From contig CALYLW010000164.1 in NCBI GenBank assembly GCA_944989445.1, positions 1,303,001-1,367,000 on the forward strand: a DNA stretch of 64,000 bases, read 5' to 3'. The notes beneath the pieces were generated by a model. The model saw only the letters and a program-made list of their open reading frames with translations. It searched no databases and was not told the DNA's origin. Below, one piece after another: positions 1 through 10,819 of this stretch. The stretch comes from Ampullaceana balthica. Taxonomy: Eukaryota > Mollusca > Gastropoda > Lymnaeidae. How positions within the stretch are numbered: the stretch's first letter is position 1; each line of letters starts with the position of its first letter. Position numbers and translations under genes: made by a program.

Positions 1-835
1 CTCGCTACACACAACAACTAACTGCACACCTTTAACTCTCAAATTGTCAAAACTCAAAATCTTCAGACTCAGTCGACTATTATTTTTTTACACAGAAGCC
101 CCCCAACCACCCTGCCCCGTTCTATCCCTCCCTCCTTTCTCGACATTAGCTAATGTTACTTAGCGTGACCTACTTTGTGAAGGGCACTTGTCAGCATCTG
201 ATGCCCATGCCCGGACCACAAATGCCCCGGCAAATACCGCCTCGGAGACCAGATAAGATTATGGCCGCCTCGCCCATCAGCCCGTAGGATCGAAGCCACT
301 TTCTTCGTTCCGCTTCCCTGCGCCGGCAACAGACGGTGATTATTTTTAATAAGCCCCCGACCCCGGCGGTTGGATTTAATGTCAAGGGAAGGTAACACCG
401 CGCGAGGATTGTAATTAGCTGTGGGGAGAAAAGTAGCGGGAATTACAGCCCCTGGTACAGTCTGCTGGGAGGAATTCGAGGGCGGGGCATTGTGTTGTGG
501 CGGCTAATGTCATGTTGATGGTGTGTCACCCATCCCCCCCCCTTTTTTTGTGATGGACCGGGGTATCATGGGTGATGTTAAAAGAAACGACAACAACAAA
601 AGAAGGGAAAAAAAAGAAGAAAAAAACTTCAGAAGTATACGCATTGTCACACTCGGCATAAAACATTTCTACTGACTAGACTTTAAAACGCCAGAAATGT
701 GCGACTAGAAGACCGGTCAAGTCAACTAGTGTGTGGATGTGTTATTGTCACAATGTTTGAAATTATGTGGTAAATATAGATAGGGGTGGGTTGAAATATT
801 TTTTTTTAAAGTAAGAAAGACTTAACGAATAATTA
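1..835. other. No gene recognised (non-coding flank)
   Basis: Both strands carry only short open frames with no family I recognise. About 180-400 is moderately GC-rich and complex, unlike the repeats that follow, so it could be a conserved non-coding element or an exon fragment. Nothing in the sequence decides this. Short poly-C/poly-T runs lie at 534-547 and an A/G-rich run at 577-628. Confidence 0.4.
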
Positions 836-1560
836 GTGAGAGGGGGTGGGGGGAGAATGTGGTTTATAACGGGCGAAGCGGGGGGGGGGCGGGGGTGTTG
901 TGATGGTGAAGGGGCGCGACGGGTGAAAGGGATGGAGGGGTCAAGGGGCGTGATAGGTGGAGGTGGTGGTAAGTGGTTGGTGGGGGAGGGTAGGGTTTTG
1001 GGAGGTAACTATTCGTGGAAAGGTGAAAGCTTGTATCTTCTTGTGGCTTGACCCGCTCAGTCCGCAGACTTGTTTAAAATTTAGAGGTCAAAATCTTAAA
1101 TAATATATTTATTAAAAAAAATATTTTTTTTGGGTTAAATTTCAAAAACCAACCAAGGAATCGGGTTATTTGCATATCGAGGTCACGTGATCAATACAAC
1201 CAATCGGCCTTTCCAATTACGGCTAACGATGGCCAAAAACAATCATGGGCGGGATTGGGACATGACATGCACGCTACATACGCGACCCCCCCCCCTTTTT
1301 ATTTTCTGTTTCTACTACTCTCTCATGTGATGTGGGGGGGGGGAGGGGGTAGGAGTTCGTGGTGTGGTTGTAAAGGTTGAGATGGTGTTGCTCTTGAGGA
1401 AGTTGGAACCGTGGTTGTGTGAAGAAGTGTTGTTGTTTTGTGTTTCTTGGGGGGGGGGAGGGACAGAGGGTGTCAAGGGTCTTGGGTGTATGTTTGTGAG
1501 GTAGTGTTGGCGGGAGGGGTAGTGAGTATTACGAGGTGGGGGTAGTATAGGAGGTGTGGG
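836..1560. other. G-rich, C-poor low-complexity DNA
   Basis: The plus strand is strongly G-rich and C-poor at 836-1045 and again from about 1330, with many G runs of five or more. A more ordinary AT-rich segment lies between them at 1075-1290. The open frames here are low-complexity glycine/valine or proline/threonine strings and are not supported as proteins. The stretch leads directly into the G-rich minisatellites. Confidence 0.6.
1168..1217. promoter_or_regulatory. Cluster of octamer, E-box and CCAAT words
   Basis: Within 50 bases there are an octamer word ATTTGCAT (1168-1175), a palindromic E-box CACGTG (1184-1189) and two CCAAT words (1200-1204, 1213-1217). These words are known binding sites for POU, bHLH and NF-Y proteins. 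No gene start is visible downstream, so a regulatory role is only a possibility and chance is a fair alternative. Confidence 0.2.
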
Positions 1561-2556
1561 AGAGTACAATTGGAGGTGTGGGTACTACAATTGGAGGTGC
1601 GGGTAGTTACAATTGGAGGTGTGGGTAGCACAATTGGAGGTGTGGGTAGTACAATTGGAGGTGGTGTGGGTAGTACAACTGGAGGTGGTGTGGGTAGTTA
1701 CAATTGTAGGTGTGGGTAGTACAATTGGAGGTGTGGGTAGTACAATTGGAGGTGTGGGTAGTACAATTGGAGGTGTGGGTAGTACAATTGGAGTTGTGGG
1801 TAGTACAATTGGAGGTGTGGGTAGTACAATTGGAGTTGTGGGTAGTACAATTGGAGGTGTAGGTAGTACAATAGGAGTTGTGGGTAGTACAATTGGAGTT
1901 GTGGGTAGTACAATTGGAGGTGTGGGTAGTTACAATTGGAGTTGTGGGTAGTACAATTGTAGGTGTGGGTAGTACAATTGTAGGTGTGGGTAGTACAATT
2001 GGAGGTGTGGGTAGTACAATTGGAGTTGTGGGTAGTACAATTGTAGGTGTGGGTAGTACAATTGGAGGTTTGGGTAGTGCAATTGTAGGTGTGGGTACTA
2101 CAATTGTAGGTGTGGGTACTACAATTGGTGGTGTGGGTAGTTACAATTGTAGGTGTGGGTAGTACAATTGTAGGTGTGGGTACTACAATTGGAGGTGTGG
2201 GTAATACAATTGGAGGTGTGGGTAGTACAATTGGAGGTGTGGGTACTACAATTGGAGGTGCGGGTAGTTACAATTGGAGGTGTAGGTAGTACAATTGGAG
2301 GTGTGGGTAGTACAATTGGAGGTGTGGGTAGTACAATTGGAGGTGGTGTGGGTAGTACAACTGGAGGTGGTGTGGGTAGTACAATTGTAGGTGGTGTGGG
2401 TAGTACAATTGGAGGTGTGGGTAGTACAATTGGAGGTGTGGGTAGTACAATTGGAGGTGGTGTGGGTAGTACAATTGGAGGTGGTGTGGGTAGTACAATT
2501 GGAGGTGGTATGGGTAGTACAATTGAAGGTGGTGTGGGCAGTACAATTGGAGGTGT
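1561..2556. repeat. Minisatellite, 21-bp unit
   Basis: About 47 tandem copies of a unit built on gtgggtagtacaattggag. Variants have gttgtggg or attgtagg, and 24-bp forms contain ggtggtgtggg. Because 21 and 24 are multiples of three, several frames stay open on both strands (GGVGSTI-type repeats on plus, YYPHLQL-type on minus). These are artefacts and not proteins. The plus strand is almost free of C apart from the single C in each gtacaatt. Confidence 0.95.
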
Positions 2557-2576
2557 TCGGTTGGTTTAGTGAGGAG

Positions 2577-3105
2577 GGTTGTCGAGGTGGGGTTGTCAAG
2601 ATGGGGTTGTCAAGGTGGAGTTGTCAAGATGGCGTTGTCAAGATGGGGTTGTCAAGATGGGGTTGTCAAGATGGGGTTGTCGAGGTGGCGTTGTCAAGAT
2701 GGGGTTGTCAAGGTGGAGTTGTCAAGGTGGCGTTGTCAAGATGGGGTTGTCGAGGTGGAGTTGTCAAGGTGGCGTTGTCAAGATGGGGTTGTCGAGGTGG
2801 AGTTGTCAAGGTGGCGTTGTCAAGATGGGGTTGTCGAGGTGGAGTTGTCAAGGTGGCGTTGTCAAGATGGGGTTGTCAAGGTGGCGTTGTCAAGGTGGGG
2901 TTGTCAAGGTGGCGTTGTCAAGATGGGGTTGTCGGGGTGGAGTTGTCGAGGTGGAGTTGTCGAGGTGGGGTTGTCAAGATGGGGTTGTCAAGATGGGGTA
3001 GTCGAGGTGGCGTTGTCGAGGTGGAGTTGTCGAGGTGGAGTTGTCAAGATGGGGTTGTCAAGATGGGGTAGTCGAGATGGCGTTGTAAAGATGGGGTTGT
3101 CGGGG
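2577..3105. repeat. Minisatellite, 15-bp unit
   Basis: About 35 copies of gttgtcaagatgggg, with alternation between caagatgggg, caaggtggcg, cgaggtggag and related forms. It starts about 20 bases after the 21-bp array and continues its G-rich strand bias. The 15-bp period keeps all three plus frames open and creates spurious 140-226 residue frames. Variant units recur in a fixed order at about 2690-2870 (caagatgggg, cgaggtggag, caaggtggcg), which indicates a 45-60 bp higher-order repeat. Confidence 0.95.
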
Positions 3106-3494
3106 TGGGGGTTTTGTGGTGGGGTCTTAAAGGTTGGACAAACAATCAGGGATGTGGATGCCACCAGTCGCATCAGATTTATTCCTCATTGTCAATTTTT
3201 TTAGAACCCCTGACGCGCTTCCCGCCATTTTCTAGATCATTCTTAAACAATTACGGTGATATACTTTTTTTTTCTCTTCCTATCAACGTGACAAAATGTG
3301 TACTTTCATTGTCGATACAAGCGGATTAATACTGTGTCGCGTCACACTCCAATGTTTCCCAAAACCTGGGTGTTTCCCCACCTGTGTCTCATCATCTGGC
3401 CTACATTCCAGGCACACTGTGCCCTTGGCTTCCTCTCATTGTCTTATACATGTATTGGTCGTTTTTGGTATATATATATATATATAAAACTTAA
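3106..3494. other. No gene recognised; short TA microsatellite
   Basis: The sequence is complex and AT-rich, with only short open frames and no recognisable family. A (TA)n run at 3468-3486 lies just left of the transposon that begins at about 3495 and may have been its insertion target. Confidence 0.5.
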
Positions 3495-5894
3495 AGAGTG
3501 GCCCAAAAAAAGTTTTTTTCGATTTATTTAAATTTAAGGCCTGCATTGTGTTCTGCCAGAAAAAAAAAGTGTTTTCTGAAAAAAATGAATACAATCGTGA
3601 AATATTTAGGGGTTGCACAAAGGCGGTGAAAAGATTGATTTGGTACTAAATAGTAATTTAATGGTTTATGTTGAATGTTTAGTGTTAAACATGAAATAAC
3701 AACCTCAAAACAAATAAAAGAATAAAATGCAACAAAGCAAAGTGTTTACTATTTATGGACGTCATATTCACTGACTGCTTTTTGCTAGTCCGGTAACCAC
3801 TGTGGTCTTCTTTGCATACGGATATAATCGTCGGTGTTCTTGCACCACCTGAAGTAAGAATTGCTTCTGATCTTCTTTTCTGCATAAAACTTCATTGAAA
3901 TCCTGAATCAGTTTCACTCCTCTTTCGGCTGTGTCATTAACAACTTTCAAATTGGTTACAACCTTTTCTGCATGTTTGTATTCATTGTTGCTGCTCCATG
4001 TTTCAGGGGACATCTCAAGGAATGAATGTGGCAAACCAAGAATGGAGAAAAATAACTTTTTATTGTTTGTAACAAAGAAGCTGATGGGATGGTCTGCATA
4101 GAATCCATTGGAATCAAGACGCTAAGCTCGATTTGTAGATCCGGGTTTTTCTTGCATATTTTTAAGCATCTGAACCTTTTGCTTGGGATCAATATTTTCA
4201 TCAAAAAAAGCGCGTCCCACTGTAATTTCACTTAGATACCATAAATGTCGACTGAAATCTTTTTTTGCTGCTTTTCCAATAACTGAAATAACGGAGATAT
4301 ATTTTTCTAAATCCTTCAGAAATTGTAGGTCATTTGATGGCGCCCTTGAAGCTCTGGAGCTTGAATCCGCAGTTTCATATAAGTACTGGAAACAAAACAG
4401 AGTAACTGAAACAGTCCTTGTTCTTCAGAAAGCTTCAGCTTAAACTGCTTCTTAAACATCCACATCTTGTAGCAATAAATTATTCTTGCCATCCAACGTG
4501 CCCTGTGTACAGCTCCTGGAGCATGGAAAGGAATCCCACATGGTGGTGTTCCTCCAAGAAATATGACAGCCAGTTCCAAAAATTCTCTGTAATCATCTCG
4601 TGGGTGACGAATTTGAAGATTGTCATTTGCAAACTACAATGTGCTCTCTTTGAAAAGGTCTGCTTCAGTCATCCCATCTGCAGTATCATAGGATCCCTTC
4701 TCCATAAAATGCCACTGCTCTTTAAATCGTTTAAAAAGTGAAATATCAGGTCCAGATGAGTTCCCTCTTATCTTCAATGCCGTGAACACTTTTTCCAGAA
4801 CAATTTCCATCATATGGTGGCGGCAAGCAAGATGAATAAGACTTTTTTCAAGCAGCTTTTCAATTAAAACACATGCCCCTTTGGAATCCCCAGTGTTACT
4901 TGCTGTCAAAACTTAATGCTACTACTTTTTCACAAATTCCCCAGTCCTTCAGACATTCAACTACAGCTTGAGCTTGACTGTCATCTGTTACTGAAGCCAA
5001 TTTTGGTACACCTAGCAAGCACTCTATTTGCAGTCCTGTTACAATCACTGGCAATCTCTCAACATTCTCCCTGGCTGTGAGACCTGGAAGCAATTTTCAA
5101 TCTCAATGTACAGTTAATGGTAATTGTGGATCAAACAATTCTTTAACTTCATGTGCTGTTTTTTTCCTAATCTCAGCTCTCACAAGCTGTACAGTACTTC
5201 GACTTAATGTCATGTCACTAACATCGTGAACAAGAGAATGAGCTGTAGCAGCTAGTAAATGTACTGCTGTACGATCACTTTGCTTTAGTCACTCCAGCCA
5301 TGGATCCAATTCTTCTCTCCCTTTGGTCACGAAGAAATTCTAAATCGTGTGTTTGTTCTGTTAGTTTTTCAGCACTCTGATGGGCGATGTCAAACAATTT
5401 ATCAATTTTTGAAGAAAATGCAATTTCATTTGAAATCTTCTTCTCTGAGCGCCAATTCTTTGCTTTACTCAAACACTGCTACTGCTGATGAACTTTTAAA
5501 AGACGATTTTTTCTATGTGATAGTTGTATGCTGTTGGAATTGCAGCTTTCTACCAGATAGTAAGAATTTCACTAACAGTTATTCTAGCACTGTCTTTAAG
5601 AGTTTTATTGTTTTCTATATGATGGTAGAAAAACACTGGTAATGTCTCGCGAATTAAACAGTTACACATTATAAACATCAAAGAACAGAACATACTTTAT
5701 TCAGGTTCATCAATATTCGTGATAAAATGTGGTAAATGGAGAACATACCTAAATTTTCAGAGAGCTTGTGCAACCTCTGAATTTCATCTGAAAATTATGA
5801 AATTTTATATTTCGGACTACTTTTTTTATGGTAATCAAATGTGGGGTTTAAATCAAAGAAAATATTTTTTTTTCTATCTTTTTTGGGCCACTCT
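3495..5894 (-). mobile_element. DNA transposon with TIRs, broken transposase
   Basis: The ends match as inverted repeats: agagtggcccaaaaaa at 3495-3510 and its reverse complement at about 5878-5894. The element is about 2.4 kb and carries minus-strand protein fragments of one transposase-like family. The left end is directly preceded by TTAA (3491-3494), but the right flank reads AAAA. A TTAA target (Kolobok or piggyBac style) is therefore only half supported, and no 8-bp duplication was found. Both flanks are (TA)-rich. The superfamily is unresolved; hAT-like is another possibility. Confidence 0.7.
3768..5472 (-). pseudogene. Broken DNA-transposon protein (DDE-type candidate)
   Basis: Successive minus-strand fragments follow one another in the order expected of a single protein. 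They contain FDIAHQSAE (5472-5275), a segment with VVALSFDSK (5093-4896), LACRHHMMEIVL and GPDISLFKRF (4909-4634), HRARWMARIIYCYK (4579-4316), and KVVNDTAERGVKLIQDFN near the C-terminus (4034-3768). I recognise these as conserved blocks of an uncharacterised protein amplified in several invertebrate genomes. The D..TASNTG and CRHH blocks resemble the metal-binding and C..H regions of hAT-like transposases, but that assignment is inference. Frame changes between fragments and in-frame stops show it is not functional. It lies inside the terminal repeats at 3495 and 5894. Confidence 0.65.
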
Positions 5895-5930
5895 AAAATA
5901 TATATATAATATATATATGTCTTACGCCAA

Positions 5931-6100
5931 TAGATAGATCGTTGGTGAAATATATCAAAGAGATTGTTAGTTAAATATATCAGAGAGATTGTTAGTTAAA
6001 TATATCAGAGAGATTGTTAGTTAAATATATCAGAGAGATTGTTAGTTAAATATATCAGAGAGATTGTTAGTTAAATATATCAGAGAGATCGTTTTTGTGA
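5931..6100. repeat. Minisatellite, 25-bp unit
   Basis: Six to seven copies of a 25-bp unit with core gagagattgttagttaaat; the first and last are diverged (atcgttggtgaaa, atcgtttttgtgaaa). The array sits between the right end of the preceding transposon and the left end of a hAT copy. Confidence 0.9.
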
Positions 6101-6110
6101 AATATACCAG

Positions 6111-7600
6111 CAGTGGCGTAGCGTGGGTATGTGCCGCAAAAAAAGAAATCCGGAAAAAAATATGTTGAAACTAATACTATAAAGAAGAGAGACTATTTAT
6201 TAGAGAGTAATAATGAGGACAATATACATTTTTATGTTAGAAATAATTAGAAGAGCTTTCTTTTCTGGATTAAAATTGAAGTTTTCTCCTTTTCCTCCAA
6301 GCACATTCTTTAATATATCAATATTGTCATCAATGCAGTGCTCAATAGCCTAAATAGCTATAGATTAGTCAATCTTGGTGTATTCATAATTGATCAAAAT
6401 CAATTTTTCATAAACTTAATATTTTAGATAAGCTTCTCTCACAGATGGCATTTAAAGTCCAGTAGATTAGCTGGTGTACGAAAAGCATATCAGTTTTCTG
6501 AATTGTCTAATTGCCAAAACCTGACATGAATTTCTACAGTAATTTCATCTTATGAAGAATATCACTTTATTTTCAACAGTTTCTCTACATAATATGGCGA
6601 CATATTCGCTTTGATCGCCAATAAATTGCTCTCTCGATCTTTGACTGCGAGGTTTAATTAAAATGATACGGAATACACATCAAATTTTAGAAAAAGTCAA
6701 AGCATCCTTTAAGTATTCCATTAGTTTATCTGGAAGTAGTTTCTGCAAAGCATTTTCCCCATAAAGTACTTTCAAGATAGTACACAATTCCAAATGTAAA
6801 AAAAATAAATAATAATTTAAAAAATAGAAGGGAAAAATAGTTCAATATGACAAGCAAAGTTCCTCTGTCCATCCGTATGTTTAGCCCTTCGTTAGCCTAT
6901 GTCAGTTTTTTTTATAGCTTTCAAATTAACCTCAAAATGGCTCAAAGGTATATTCACTATTGTGTATCCTGAAGTCTGTTTAATCCATTGCTTATAGCAG
7001 CAATTACATTTTTCCAAATGTGTGTGGACATTGCAAAGAATGCGTAACACCATTTTAGTGTACCAAAATTAGTTGAAAAGTTTGTTTCAGTTGGAGCAAC
7101 ACGTAAAGAAATCAGATTTAAAGAACTGTTTGAGCGAGATTTGACATTAAGATATGTTTCATTGAGTCTTTATTGAACTTCTGTATATTTATATCAATTA
7201 AGTCCATGCATGGTGTTGAAATTTTTTAGGTTGCTGTTGGAATTTAACGGATACAGCAATTTTCGCTTCTAAAAGATGAGTGGCTGACAAATTTGAATCA
7301 GGTACAGGTACCAGCAAGTCATCGTCATGTTTTATGCTACTTCAGTTCTTGGTTTTTCAGATCAGTAGCATTAGTATCAGGAAGATTTTATATTCATTAT
7401 GGAGTTTACAGTTTTGGCCTTAGAAACGTTCACGTATTTTAATATGGGTCCTTATTTCTTTTTAACCTTTTCCTTGGATTTTATTTTATTTTATTTAACT
7501 TAATTTTTTTATTGTTTCATTTTTACAAGCTAATAAATAGTGATGAATTTGCCGCCCCCCCCCCAAAAAAAAAGGTGCCGCCCATGGGCATTTGATTGGC
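6111..7600 (-). mobile_element. Decayed hAT element (copy 1, minus strand)
   Basis: The left edge has the hAT-type terminus cagtggcgtagcgtggg at 6111-6127. The body read in reverse matches the second copy at 40.7-43.0 kb. Both have ttggcgatcaaagcgaatat-type sequence (6604-6640 here, 42809-42830 there), a shared tcttcataagatga block (about 6550; 42872) and a shared gattcaaatttgtcag-type block (about 7290; 40862). No long frame survives. The far end is degraded near ccgcccatgggca (about 7577), so the right boundary is approximate and no 8-bp target duplication was identified. Confidence 0.65.
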
Positions 7601-8080
7601 TCGTGTTTGAAATTGATAGTAGTAAAATGAGTTAAGATGTATGCATTTTTAAAAAAAAACTATAGGTTGTTGGGGGAGGGTGCGATGCGGCCTTTGACTC
7701 ATCTCCTAAGTTATTAAAATGGCAGATGCCTTCATCCGAGTTTGAGACCCCTTGGTCTAGAGTGAGGAGTTTGAGACCCCCTGGTCTAGAGTGAGTAAGT
7801 CTGTCTTCCGCTTATAACCTCAGCACGTGCTGGTGCTTACCTACATACGGGCACCGCTGTACCACTTGCTGTGTGACCTACTACCTACCATGACCATCTG
7901 TTTTACGGTATTTTTATTTAGCCTGGTGAACAAATTAGGTCAATGAGTCCCAGAATTTATTTAGGTTACCCTTCAAAATAAAGGGGGAAAAAAGTAATTT
8001 CAATTAGATAAAGGTCATTTACACAAGAAAGAACATTCACTTAACTAGTTTGGAAGGGGAAACAAACTTAACTTTAAATT
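7600..8080. other. No gene recognised; 28-bp duplication
   Basis: At 7736-7796 a segment of about 28 bases containing gagtttgagacccc and tggtctagagtgag occurs twice in tandem with one substitution. Otherwise the stretch is AT-rich non-coding sequence with no family recognised. Confidence 0.5.
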
Positions 8081-8572
8081 TAAAAAAACGTAAAAAAACA
8101 AGTTTTTGACTATAAATCCTTTATGTACGAGAAGTAACTAAAAGAATGTTCATTATAATACGCAGCGCAAGACCATCCAAAAATACAAAACTGCAGTTGT
8201 GTCGTAAAACATGTTTAATATAATGCGCACCGATCAGGAATATGTTTATAAAAAGAGTTGTCAATAAAATAAGACCTTATTGCGCGACAGAAAGGTTGTT
8301 CAATATAATACGCACCGCGACGCTCTATCTCAAAAAATAGCATGATACATAGGAATAAATAAAATAATCTAAAAACTCAATAATTTATTTACAGTACTTG
8401 CGATCGAGCTGAAATTTTGATACATTGTTTTTATTATCGGTACAAAACTGCCTGCAAAATTTCAGCTCGCTAGCTTACGAGGAAGTGTGTTAAAAATCGA
8501 TCAAAAGTTTTGGCGACAAGCAATCAAGCAATCAAGGGTGCAGACACCACGAGTTAATATAAAGGATTTTAA
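8081..8572 (+). mobile_element. Repeat A, copy 1 (~490 bp)
   Basis: First of seven copies in the window. Landmarks are tttttgactataaatccttt near the left end, ttcattataatacgcagcgc, tataatgcgcaccgatcagg, ttgcgcgacagaaaggttg, aaaatttcagctcgctagct and, at the right end, gagttaatataaaggatttt. The ends carry a short imperfect inverted repeat (aaatcctttat / ataaaggattt). There is no coding capacity. It is a non-autonomous element of unknown class. Confidence 0.8.
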
Positions 8573-8665
8573 AAAGGAAAGAAAAGACACACCAACAAAA
8601 AAAATTATTCTTTTCACGGTAAAGATCGAGTTTGTTGTTTGCGGTGGTTTCACTTTTCTAGGACA

Positions 8666-8923
8666 TCAACATACATAATTTGCAATGTATGTCAGGTCCG
8701 TCCCATCCTGTCCGTGACGCTACTAATTTTAGAAAGCAGCGCACTAAATTACTGCACCAAAAATAACTCTTTTCGAACGTTCCGCATAAAATTGTTCAAT
8801 TTGAAAATAAACAAATAAAATAAATATAAATAAAATAAATGAAAGTTCTGAATTACATTATTTTTTAATCTGATGTGTATTTATTTTGAAAACGCCCTTC
8901 ATTTTTGACGGGTTATACACTAG
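8666..8923 (+). mobile_element. Non-autonomous Helitron, copy 1
   Basis: It begins with TC after a host A (8665) and ends with CTAG (8920-8923) before a host T. This is the A|TC...CTRR|T signature of Helitrons. The subterminal hairpin (ccgtca tttt tgacgg in better copies) is partly mutated here. Six related copies occur in this window, sharing gctactaattttagaaagca and the 3' end. It is about 258 bp and non-coding. Confidence 0.8.
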
Positions 8924-9180
8924 TATATAAAATATGTAGAAATTAAGTATTTTTGCATTGATTTTTTATTTTGTTCGGGTGGGGGCGGGGGCGATGACAA
9001 TAAAAACAAAACCCCAAGTGATTGTTAGGGTTTGCGTCATAACTACTCCAATGTTAGATTCACCCCGCTGTCTGTAAGTTTTTCATTATCACCGAATATT
9101 AAAAGTGGTAACAGTTCAATGCTGAATAATAATTTATATATATTTTTAAAAAAAAATTCCTCATTGCAGGAGATTTGAAA
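8924..9180. other. No gene recognised
   Basis: AT-rich spacer with a G-rich interruption (gggtgggggcggggg, 8978-8992). No repeat or coding family was identified. Confidence 0.5.
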
Positions 9181-9390
9181 AACTGGAAATAGTTTGGGGC
9201 GACAGCCCACCTGTAAGTTAATATGTTTTTCTTCTAAAAACGAAAGTCGTGGGTTCGAGTCTCTGTGTAGCCATGCAGGAACTTGGCTGAAGGGTGTCCA
9301 TCGGTCTATACAGCTCTGATGGGTACCAGACATTAGTTGGGGCAAACTAAAGGCGTCATAATAATCAGAGGATTAATCGTCGACCCATCG
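9181..9390 (+). mobile_element. tRNA-derived SINE fragment
   Basis: A B-box-like stretch gggttcgagtctctg lies at about 9250-9264. It is followed by a central domain with gggtgtcc, cagctctgatgggtacc, ttagttggggcaaac and aaaggcg. The same central domain recurs in the SINE at 9694-9990, which supports a shared SINE core. The A box and the 3' tail are not clear. Confidence 0.6.
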
Positions 9391-9451
9391 GAAACAGGAG
9401 AAAAAGGTGACGCAAAAAATATCGCAATAACAACATAGTAACAACATAAGG

Positions 9452-9690
9452 GGCGGATGTATAGTGAAGTCAATAGTGCGCTCGCCTCACAAGCTGAGGT
9501 GCGTGGGATCTAGTCCACGTTAAAGCCACAATAAACATGTTGATGAATGACTATCGTTAAAAAAAAGTCCTCCGCTGACCTGGAGGGGAGATGGGCGATG
9601 TCAAGGTCTACCAAGCCCCGAGAAAGTTGTAATGGCAACAATAGAACCCCCTACGACAACGAGGTTATGGGACACAGAAAAAAAATATAT
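9452..9690 (+). mobile_element. tRNA-like SINE head
   Basis: 9452-9530 resembles a degenerate tRNA promoter: an A-box-like tagtgcgctcgcctca (9475-9490) followed by a B-box-like gggatctagtccacg (9506-9520). It is too diverged to be a functional tRNA gene, and no acceptor-stem pairing was found. It is read as a SINE head in a local SINE cluster; the downstream part is unassigned. Confidence 0.5.
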
Positions 9691-9693
9691 AAG

Positions 9694-9990
9694 GGCACAG
9701 TGGGGCTCGGGGTTGGTCGAGTGGCATGAGCGCTCGGCTGGAGTACTGATGATCAAGGGAATCTCCGTTTAGGCGTGGATTTGTTTCCGGGGCCAAGGGT
9801 GTCCCCGAGTTTAACAAGCTCCGAATGGGTACCTAACTCTAGTTATTGAAACAAAGGCGGCTGGGAATAGCGTGGAACCCCCATAGCCGTGGCCTGTGAA
9901 CGCTGCGTCACCGGCATGGTCTGTGGACGCAATAATCTTCTGTAATGGAATGGAGCGCCTGTATAGATAAGACAAGACAACCCATGTTCC
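9694..9990 (+). mobile_element. SINE sharing its 3' tail with the LINE
   Basis: A tRNA-like head (gttggtcgagtggcatgagc, then cgctcggctgg) is followed by a central domain (gggtgtcc, agctccgaatgggtacc, ctagttattgaaac, aaaggcgg) also seen at 9181-9390. The 3' tail at 9925-9977 (ggacgcaataatcttctgt, then ggagcgcctgtatagataag) closely matches the tail of the LINE at 47309-47370. Tail sharing is the known basis of LINE-driven SINE mobilisation. A minus-strand fragment of the same tail is at 39641-39722. Confidence 0.75.
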
Positions 9991-10037
9991 GTTTTTAGTT
10001 TTAGTTAAAATAGTTTGAGTCGTAATTCCGAGAGGTG

Positions 10038-10080
10038 ACACTGTCCTAACACTGTCCTAACACTGTCCTAACACTGTCTT
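10038..10080. repeat. Short 11-bp tandem repeat
   Basis: About four copies of acactgtccta; the last is altered. Confidence 0.85.
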
Positions 10081-10195
10081 TACGCTGCCAGAATGTCACT
10101 CAACTTCTGTGTGATCTAATGAGACACAGGCCTCGAGAATTTTTCAAAAAATCTTTTTTTTTCTTTTAACTTTATTTGCTTCCCGTGAGACAGTC

Positions 10196-10485
10196 AGTCA
10201 TCTGTCATGTTCATTGAACTGTCATGTTTATTTAACTGTCATGTTTATTGAACTGTCATGTTTATTGAACTGTCATGTTTATTAAAGTGTAATGTTTATT
10301 GAATTGTCATGTTTATTGAACTGTCATGTTTATTGAACTGTCATGTTTATTGAACTGTCATGTTTATTAAACTGTAATGTTTATTGAATTGTCATGTTTA
10401 ATGAACTGTCATGTTTATTGACCTGTCATGTTTATTTACCTGTCATGTTTATTGAACTGTCGTGTTTATTGAACTGTCATGTTTC
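10196..10485. repeat. Minisatellite, 17-bp unit
   Basis: About 17 copies of tgtcatgtttattgaac, with variants such as tgtaatgtttattgaat and tatttacc. Confidence 0.93.
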
Positions 10486-10819
10486 AATTTCATTCTAATT
10501 TTCTAATGTGTAATACAATTTGAATGTCGCCAAACGGGTTGAGCTCCACTATCAAACCAATGCCCAACACAAGAGGCTGCTTGAACCCCGTTTAACGAGG
10601 TGGGTAAGCATACGTTCTTTTCTTTCTCTTCCGTATACAATAGGCTTCAAGCGCCACACACGATTGAGGTCAATATCTTACAAGTCTGGGGACCCCTGCA
10701 CTAAGTAACTGAGGTGACCTAGATCTGTTCTCACCTATTTCGGGCAGCTTTCTTTGTTACGGTTGGTTTCTATTTTTTTCCCTTCAATTTTTTTGTTAAT
10801 ATGGCGCCAATTCTACCGA
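10486..10819. other. No gene confirmed; weak hAT-like peptide
   Basis: A 62-residue plus-strand frame (10520-10708) contains HKRLLEPRLTRWVSI. This weakly resembles the LL.P..TRW.S segment of some hAT transposases. The similarity is short and the rest is unrelated, so this is a hint and not a call. The remainder up to the giant array is AT-rich. Confidence 0.25.

Noticed and set aside
1613..3204. Several 90-226 codon frames of GGVGSTI or LSRWGCQ repeats
   Set aside because: They arise from 21-bp and 15-bp arrays whose periods are multiples of three; frames are open on several registers and both strands at once.
9452..9530. Functional tRNA gene
   Set aside because: Only A/B-box-like words remain, a plausible acceptor stem and anticodon arm were not found, and neighbouring segments are SINE-like.
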